In this document: one piece after another, positions 57,353-64,000 of the stretch
Layout: every line of letters begins with the position of its first letter
Position numbering within the stretch: position 1 is the first letter of the stretch
Assembly (NCBI RefSeq): GCF_001857965.1
Contig: NZ_CP017774.1
Location: forward strand, 3,787,215-3,851,214
Reading direction: 5' to 3'
From: Flavobacterium commune
Lineage (GTDB): Bacteria > Bacteroidota > Bacteroidia > Flavobacteriales > Flavobacteriaceae
DNA length: 64,000 nucleotides
Notes under the pieces: model-generated
Seen by the model: the letters and a program-made list of their open reading frames with translations, nothing else
Database searches by the model: none
What the model was told of the DNA's origin: nothing
Position numbers and translations under genes: made by a program

Positions 57353-58949
57353 TTATTTTACAATAAAAAAACTTTGTTCGACTGACTGAGCTGACTGTAA
57401 TGTTCCCGCTATTCCATATTGCCATGCCACGACAGTAACTTTAATTGGAAACTTTGCCTTCGGTGGAATTTTAGTAAAATGCAGTTTATTGTCTTCCACA
57501 TAAGCAGGACCTTCTTTTACATAATAGCTTACTTTAGTTCCTGCACTCGATGGGCATTCAATGCAATTGTTTCTACACCTACTTTTACATTAGCTATTGG
57601 AGAAAAATCAATCGTTTGTGGTTTTCCTTCTTTATTAACGATAGGAAATCGCAAATGCAGTTGTTGGACAGCGCTTTTATAAATGACATCGCCATTATTG
57701 TGAGCCAAAAGCCAAATATCATTACTGCGTTTGTATTATTGAAACCCAGTTTATCAAATCTAATTTGAAAAGTGGTATCGTTTATTTTTTTCACCGGACC
57801 ACAAATCCGGTCAATCAGAAGTTTAGTTTGGGCAAAATCACTAACTGGTTTTAATCTTAAACTATCCGAGGAAAAAGGCGTTACTACAAAACTTATTCCG
57901 TCACTTAATGGCTGAAAATCTAACTGAAAATTAGCATGACTTTATCTGGTTTTACTATTTCTCCATTTTGTTTAAAACCAAAATGTTGTTTTTCTTTCCA
58001 CGGGCCTGAGCATAAAAAACTTCGGTTGCATTTGCTGTTTTTTCATCAAAAACCCAGGGAAGCTGTATTCTATCACCAACAAATTGGTTAAAAGGGGCAG
58101 GCTTGAATTTTGGAACCGAATCCTTTCTCCATTTATCCATTAACCAACCCGAATCCGGTTTTACTTTTTTAAGATTTGGATAATTTGCCAAAGGCATTTT
58201 AGCAGGAAGTCGCCTTTAGCAGCTTCACGAATGTAATCTGCAACATATTTAACCATTCCATCCGAATAATCAAAATGACCATGTCCTGCATCGGCAAATA
58301 GGGTAATTACACTCTCAGGATGTTTTGCAATATAAGCATAAGCAGGCTGTATCCTTTTCTCCCACCATTCGTACTCTCCCATTACAAACAACGACGGAAT
58401 TCCGTCAATATTTCGATTGCCCCAATCAGGATTGGGTTTACCACTTCCTGTCAAATTACTTTGGGGTGCATCTCCGTGTACAGAAACCAAGGCAAGGGTT
58501 CTATCCGGATTAAAAGCCGCAAAATTCCAAGGAAAACTCGCCATTGCCGAATGCCCAATAGGAACAACCGGTGCGTAAGCCAACTCCTGATAACCCGAAA
58601 CCTCAGCCAATGATTTGAACATTGCATCAATGATCTTTTCTTCATTTTTGCTGGTATCATAAGTCCAACTAACTACAGGAGTTACCCAAACCTCAGCAAA
58701 ACCAAGTTCAGTCATTACTTTTCTGAAATAGGAATTTTCTAGCATCCCTTCTTCTATCATGTTGTGTTGTCCAAACACTACCCCTTTAATTTGCTTACAA
58801 TTTTCCGGCACCCACAAAAAAGCTTGCGGATTATCATTGGTTTCCGGAGAAATCGTATTATTCAACTTTACGCTCCATTGCCAAACCTGAGCATAACTGC
58901 TGAGACAAAAAAAACTACAACAAAGAAGTATATAATTTATCTTTTTCAT
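57353..58949 (-). pseudogene. Exported alpha/beta hydrolase with beta-rich C-terminal region, about five frameshifts
   Basis: The N-terminal frame (58161-58949) is clean: signal peptide (ILLCCSFFCLSSYAQ), VFGQHNMIEEGMLEN and PVVPIGHSAMASFPWNFAAF with a GHSAM nucleophile, then FADAGHGHFDYSD for the His. The remainder can be followed only by switching frame at about 58199, 57987, 57937, 57722 and 57565. Joined, it includes GKPQTIDFSPIANVKVGVET and KVTVVAWQYGIAGTLQSAQS before the stop at 57353. The whole is ~530 residues. An esterase role on a plant or algal glycan is plausible. The slips are mostly in A or T runs. Confidence 0.72.
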
Positions 58950-58960
58950 CTTAAACTAAG

Positions 58961-60911
58961 CTACTTTTTAGAGACTTCAGAAATGATTAATGCTACACCA
59001 CCACTGGCTTTTAAATCAAAAGTCAATGTTTCCCCTCCTTTTATTTTCTGTTCTGAAGCCACTACCTTAGTACGGGTTTGAATCGCATCATTATCTTGAA
59101 AAGACTTCACAATATATTTCTTCCCCTTTTACAAGAAAAGCGGTTGGGATACTTACTTTTCGGGCTTGCTTATTGGTAATCGCTCCCACAAACCAATCGG
59201 CACCACTTCTACGTGCTACAGTTGCATATTCTCCCACTTCTCCATTAAGTACTTTTGTTTCATCCCAAACTGTTTTAACCTTATCAAAAAATTCGATTTC
59301 CGGTTCTCCCTGATAAGCTGACGGTTGGTCGTACCAATACAAAAACTGAATTGGACTATAATAAACCACCGACAAAGCCAATTGATGCGCATGCGTATTT
59401 TGAATACGATTATTATAATAAGCAATGGTATAATCGGCAGCTCCGGCCAAAAAACGCGTAAAAGGTAAAATAGCATTATGATCGGCATCAGGCATTTCTT
59501 CGTTGCCACGAATTCCTTCCTGCGTCATCAAATTAGGATAAGTACGGCTAAAACCAGTTGGGCGATACTCATCATGAATATCCACCATCAAATTATATTC
59601 TGCACATTTTTTAACCGCCTCATGCAACCAGGTCGACCAGCGTTGATTTCCTACCTGCACAAAACCAAATTTAATTCCTTTAATCTCCCATTTTTTATAC
59701 AAAGGCAAAATGGAATCCAATTGTTGTATCAAAGCACGTTGGTTTACATACACCCAAAGCCCAATGCCTTTTGAAGCCGCATAAGCCGATAGTTCAGCTA
59801 TATTGATATCTTTTGTTTCTGAAACCTTAGTAGCATCAGAACTCATTTTCATTTCAGGTCCATACCAGCCTGCATCAAGATGAATGTATTGCAAACCGCG
59901 TTCAGCAGCAAAATCAACACATTTTTTGGCATCTGCCTGCGTCAATTTGGCCACCCGAATTGCTTTTCCCGGCTTAATCCACGAAACATCCTTCATTTGA
60001 TTTTCGGGATTCAAATTCAGAATAATATCTTTATTTAGGATTAAATCAGTTCCTTTATCAGCAGCCATAATCACACGCCAAGGCGTAAAATAAGCCGGAA
60101 TCACATCTACACTACCGTAAAGCGTTGCCTGAAGTGTATTGGGTTTTACAGCATTGAGACTGAATTTCATACGGGCATAGTCGGTCATTTGTGCTTCAGC
60201 AATAGCTACTGTCAAACCATTGGTTAATTTCATTGTTAGTGGACGCTCACTTTGCCCTTTCCAATCTTTTAAAGGAAGTAATGAAATTGGTCCCTGTGCC
60301 CAAGGTTCATAATAAGCCAAAGTCCCTTCGGGCATGGTAAACTGCGTTTGTTCCCCTATAATATGAAGAAACAAACCATTCGTTGGTTCCGGAAAATGGT
60401 ATCGAACAGCAACTCCTTCATTGTAAGCACAAACAATCACGTTCATAAAATAACTTTTATTCTTGTCGTAGCCATCTGTTGAAACTTGCTTTACAGTTTC
60501 TCCTTTTCGAAACGAGATGGTCATCTCATTGTAATTATTTCGAATAGTCGAATTTTCACCATAAACCGGCTTCCAGCTTTCATTAATAGTATTTCGTTTA
60601 GCATCGATAAAATTCAAATTCTCTCCCCAAACCTTACAGCTATCATTAGGGATTGCCAGAGCTGATTCGAAAGTCTGATTTTCTATCAAAACACCCAATT
60701 CTGATTCCAATACAACCGATTTTCCTTTGTAAGAAAGCGTATAGTACATTTGTTTATCATTAGAATTATCCTTTTTTTGATAAAAAGTAAACTCGTAAGC
60801 CCCATCCGGAGACTTCAATTTTTGAACAGTTTCCTCAAGAATAAATTGCGCCTGAGTAGCTAACGTACAAAGGAATAATCCCAGTAAGTGATAAAATTTG
60901 TTTGTCTTCAT
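58961..60911 (-). pseudogene. GH97 glycoside hydrolase, one frameshift near the end
   Basis: About 650 residues when corrected. Signal peptide LLGLFLCTLATQAQ. GH97 features are LKSPDGAYEFTFY near the start, PAYFTPWRVIMAADKG, YIHLDAGWYGPEM, VDIHDEYRPTGFSRTYPN, NLMTQEGIRGNEE and ADYTIAYYNN. The presence of IHDEYRPTG with a nucleophile-like Asp suggests the retaining alpha-galactosidase-type branch, but this is not certain. One base is missing near 59104-59110 (AATATATTGTG on the minus strand). Restored, the protein ends GVALIISEVSKK at 58961. It lies between GH43 and the alpha/beta hydrolase. Confidence 0.88.
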
Positions 60912-60920
60912 TTTTGTTTT

Positions 60921-62583
60921 TTATTTCGTTATTCTAAACCAGTCAAAATCAGCATAACCTCCCATTCTAACATTGGGCTCACTGATGGCAAAAATTCCTA
61001 TTTTGGCCGAAATCCATAAATCTTTTTCGGCTTTAGCTTCTTCTCCTATTTCGAAAAAATCAGTTCCGTTTTCACTGTAACTGAATCGGCAACTGGCATT
61101 AGGAGCCATAATTTTCATACTCAGCTGCACTTCGTTTGAAACCAAAGCTTTTTCAGCTATTATTTTTTCCGCTGTTCCTTCATTAGCATTGGCACAACTT
61201 ATTTGTTGTACCCAATATTGGCTGTCATGAAAAGCAATTGCCAAATAAGTATAGGTTTTTCCCATTAACAACAAGCCTGCTTTCTTGTCTGAAGTTTGCC
61301 ATTCGGTTGTCAATTTTACTTTAGTTGTAGCGGTAAAATTTGGTGCCGGTAATTTTTGCAATAATAAATTGGGAACATTCCAAAGATTAGGTTCTTCTTT
61401 CTGACTGATGGCAAAAAGTCTCAAATAATCTGTTCCCGGGATTTGGGCACTCCATTTTACAGAAGAATTAGCATACCATTGCCATTGTAAACCCGGTTTT
61501 CCGTTTGTAAATTCGTCACTTTCCACCGGATGCATTATCGGTAAATTTTTCCCTATTACGGGTTTTGCACCAGAAAGTATTGGCTCACCTACTCCATTAC
61601 CGTCTAAATCTTTCCCTATTAGAGGCCAATTATCTTTCCACTGCACAGGCTGCAAAAGCAATACCCGACCGTAAACTCCTTGATCCTGAAAATGAATAAA
61701 CCATGAATTATTATCCGAAGTCTCGATCCAGGCTCCCTGATGTGGACCATTGATAACAGTACTGCCTTGTTCCAAAACAACTTTATCTTCATACGGGCCG
61801 TATATATTTTTGGAACGCATAACTACCTGCCATCCTGTTTCCACTCCGCCAGCAGGAGCAAAAATGTAATAATAGCCATCTTTTTTATACAATTTAGGTC
61901 CTTCCATGGTATGATGCTTATCGTGTGCATCAAAAACATTTTGCCCTTCATCCAGCACTGCTGTCCCTTCAGGATTCATTTTATTGATGGTAAGCACGCT
62001 GTTAATCCCTGCCCGGCTTCCAGCCCAGGCATGAACCAAATAGGCATTTTCTCCCTCCCAAAACGGGCAGGGATCAATGATTCCCTTTCCAGCCATTACC
62101 AATACTGGTTTTGACCATTTACCATAAATAGCTTTGGTTTTAATCATGTAAACCCCAAAATCAGGATCGCCCCAATAAATATAAAATTCACCTTTATGAA
62201 AACGTATAGCCGGCGCCCAAACTCCTTTACTGTGTTGCGGAATATCAAACACTGCTTCAGGAATTTGTTTGTCCAAAGCATAATTGATAATCTGCCAATT
62301 CACCAAATTTAGAATGCAAAATGGGTAACCCCGGAGTACAATTGAAACTACTGGCGGTCATATAATAGTCATTCCCTACGTGAATCACATCGGGATCGGA
62401 ATAATCGGCATACAAAATAGGATTTGTATAAGTCCCATCACCACGGTCTGACTGCCAAACTTTGGAAATATAGTTTTGAGAATTATATTGATTCCCAGAC
62501 TGTTTTTCACTTCCTGACTTACAAGAATATAAAGCAAAAAAAGCCATTACAATATAAATTACATTTTGAATTCTAGAGATCAT
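60921..62583 (-). pseudogene. GH43 glycoside hydrolase with C-terminal beta-sandwich domain, one frameshift
   Basis: About 553 residues when joined. The first frame (62257-62583) has a lipoprotein-like signal (MAFFALYSC), then NPILYADYSDPDVIHVGNDY with the catalytic base Asp. It slips by one base at ~62303 (CATTCTAAATTTGG on the minus strand). The second frame continues VNWQIINYALDKQ, SKGVWAPAIRFHKG, DPCPFWEGENAYLVHAW (Asp) and HTMEGPKLYKKDGYYY (Glu), the GH43 triad. Residues after ~340 form a family-typical beta-sandwich (FTATTKVKLT, AYLAIAFHD-like text). Arabinose- or xylose-type substrates are usual. It is 9 bp from GH97. Confidence 0.88.
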
Positions 62584-62612
62584 TAGATTACGTTCTTAAA
62601 TTGGAATTGATA

Positions 62613-63812
62613 TTATTTAACAATCACTTCTAAAGGATTCGCAATAATTTTTGCCTGCTTGGCAAGGATTTCATCCCATTGGGTAACATCTGAAAGCTGT
62701 CCGCTTCCTGTCCATGCAAAACCGGCATAATAAGTCAGTTTAGCTGCAGGATTAGTGACTATCAACAAATTACTTTGGTCTGGCGTTTTAGAATCATTAG
62801 CAAAAAGCTTTGTTTACCACTTCAGGATTAACAACGATACCTTCGCCTACAAAGAACTATCTATGGGTTCCCAATGACGAAACCATCCGTTAATTTTGTT
62901 GATATTGACTTCGCCTTTCTTTTCATGCAGCGTAATCCCCAGCGTATAATTTGGTATCTTTTTATCTGAACGAAGGCTAATTTCAAATTTTGAAAAATTG
63001 GAATCCAAATCCAATGAAATCCTTTTGGTTTCCTGAACTCCATAACTACTCCAGGGTGCATAAGTCAATTCAAAAACCGTACGTAGTGGTCCTGTTGCAA
63101 TTGTTTTATAACTGATATAATTTTTAGCTACCTGTAAACTGTCATTTTCCCAAATTCCTGCTCCACCGGTACCCCGGCTGGCTCCTACATGATAGGGATC
63201 ATAGCCCTCACCGTGTTCGATGTGGTAGTATCCCGAACTTTCTACATTTTTTTTATACCAACTATCAATAATAGAATAGTCTACTTTTTTAAGCCAAAGA
63301 TCAATACCACTGGAAAGTGTACCACCTTCTTTGTGTTGCTCTACCAATTGCTGCGCTGTAGGACCATAAGCCCTAAAAGCTACTTTGTTGTTCTCCCAGG
63401 CATAATCATCAATACGCTCCGGAACAAAACGGGAATAAGTTGTTGCCTTACTTTCAGGAACTTTCGCGGTATCAGAAACTATCGAATAATTTACTACACT
63501 ATTGGCTTTAATGTCTACTTCAAAAAGCAATTCATCTCCTACTCCATCGTTATTATAATCAATCCATTGGGTTCTTAAATAGTCTTTAGCTCCCTGAATT
63601 TTAATACGAACATTTTTCTCTGAAGTATTTTTTAATAAACCCGCTAATTTACCGCTTGGAATACCCACAATTTCCTTACGGTTGAAATCCAGATTATTTT
63701 TCACCTCAATATTAATTCCCTTAAATTTGTTTTTTACAGAACAACCTGACGCATATCCCAGAACAAAAAAACTGCCTAGAATAACACTTAATTTGGAACG
63801 TATTTTTTTCAT
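62613..63812 (-). pseudogene. DUF4861 family lipoprotein, two frameshifts near the C-terminus
   Basis: About 400 residues when corrected. A lipoprotein signal ends in YASGC. It shares with the protein at 24199 the segments YSRFVPERIDDYAWENNKVA, FRAYGPTAQ, DLWLKKVDYSI, YYHIEHGEGYDPYHVG and GPLRTVFELTY. Slips near 62850 and 62810 hide the end, which restored reads NDSKTPDQSNLLIVTNPAAK and YYAGFAWTGSG before the stop at 62613. Function unknown; it recurs in loci with GH88. It is the first gene visible of the right-hand operon, whose start lies beyond the window. Confidence 0.8.
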
Positions 63813-63847
63813 ATTTAGATAATATTTATTTTTTAAAGGAATATGGT

Positions 63848-63888
63848 ATAGCCATTATTCATGTTTGTGATAATTAAATCATGGCTAT
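63848..63888. repeat. Hairpin upstream of the DUF4861 gene
   Basis: ATAGCCAT and ATGGCTAT can pair across a 25-nt spacer, and the sequence is similar in composition to the post-susD hairpin at 30581. By analogy the gene just outside the window may be a susD (inference). Confidence 0.5.
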
Positions 63889-63951
63889 TTCATATATGTA
63901 AATTTTATTTATATCCGTAGCGCATTATATAAATGTCTTTATAACCACCCT

Positions 63952-63980
63952 GCCCGTTGGGCACCCCTCCAAAGGAGGGG
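63952..63980. repeat. GC-rich intergenic palindrome
   Basis: GCCCGTTGGGC and CCCCTCCAAAGGAGGGG are two adjacent hairpins, strikingly GC-rich for this region. Similar CCCTCCAAAGGAGGG sequences are common between genes in flavobacteria (from memory). Confidence 0.6.
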
Positions 63981-64000
63981 AATTCCGAGCGCCATTCCCC

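Overview
The window looks like a low-GC chromosome segment of the phylum Bacteroidota, most likely a Flavobacterium-type organism. The signs are SusC/SusD pairs, lipoprotein glycan-active enzymes, a type IX secretion (T9SS) C-terminal sorting domain, TAnnTTTG-type promoter elements and Bacteroidota-style insertion sequences. A conserved core segment at the left edge (the end of lolA, an LptF/LptG permease, ribB, then tRNA-Ser) is followed by a long accessory region.

Layout. (1) 1-3243: housekeeping genes and tRNA-Ser(TGA). (2) 3348-7856: a pile-up of insertion sequences (a broken IS3, IS982, IS256 copy 1, IS200). (3) 8047-18224: a sugar module made of a five-gene minus-strand operon (anomeric GHMP kinase, nucleotidyltransferase, UDP-sugar epimerase, MFS permease, NagB fused to a PIG-L deacetylase), a LacI-family regulator, a CBM9-like protein and a phosphohexomutase. 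A second IS256 copy, almost identical to the first, follows at 18367-19736. (4) 19909-35470: a minus-strand polysaccharide utilization operon with susC, susD, GH88, a beta-helix protein, a sulfatase, kduD, DUF4861, a lipoprotein formylglycine-generating enzyme, a second sulfatase and a chondroitinase B-type PL6 lyase. (5) 35874-47144: a second minus-strand operon with a small secreted carbohydrate-binding-like module, two PL8 lyases and two more sulfatases. (6) 47729-50182: an esterase and an IS3 element. (7) 50952-63812: part of another polysaccharide locus (cupin, kduD, sugar porter, GH88, GH127, alpha/beta hydrolase, GH97, GH43, DUF4861) that continues beyond the right edge.

How it works together (inference from families and context). 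The PL8 and PL6 lyases cut chondroitin or dermatan sulfate. SusCD imports oligosaccharides, FGE-activated sulfatases remove sulfate, and GH88 releases unsaturated uronate, which passes to KduD. GalNAc is left over. The 8-18 kb module can be read as a complete Leloir-like route: GalNAc to GalNAc-1-P, to UDP-GalNAc, to UDP-GlcNAc, to GlcNAc-1-P, to GlcNAc-6-P, to GlcN-6-P, to Fru-6-P. A shared palindrome, TGTGCTCGAGCACA with variants, lies upstream of the sugar operon and lacI, the CBM9-like gene, susC, and the lyase operon. This ties these units into one LacI regulon.

Two structural points matter. A 22-nt copy of the tRNA-Ser 3' end recurs at 50442-50463, so roughly 47 kb including the whole chondroitin region may be an island inserted at this tRNA. 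Nine genes (susC, one sulfatase, the beta-helix gene and six of the right-hand locus) are split by about 19 single-base indels, mostly in homopolymers. I annotate these genes as full-length loci with frameshifts; sequencing error is at least as likely as real decay.
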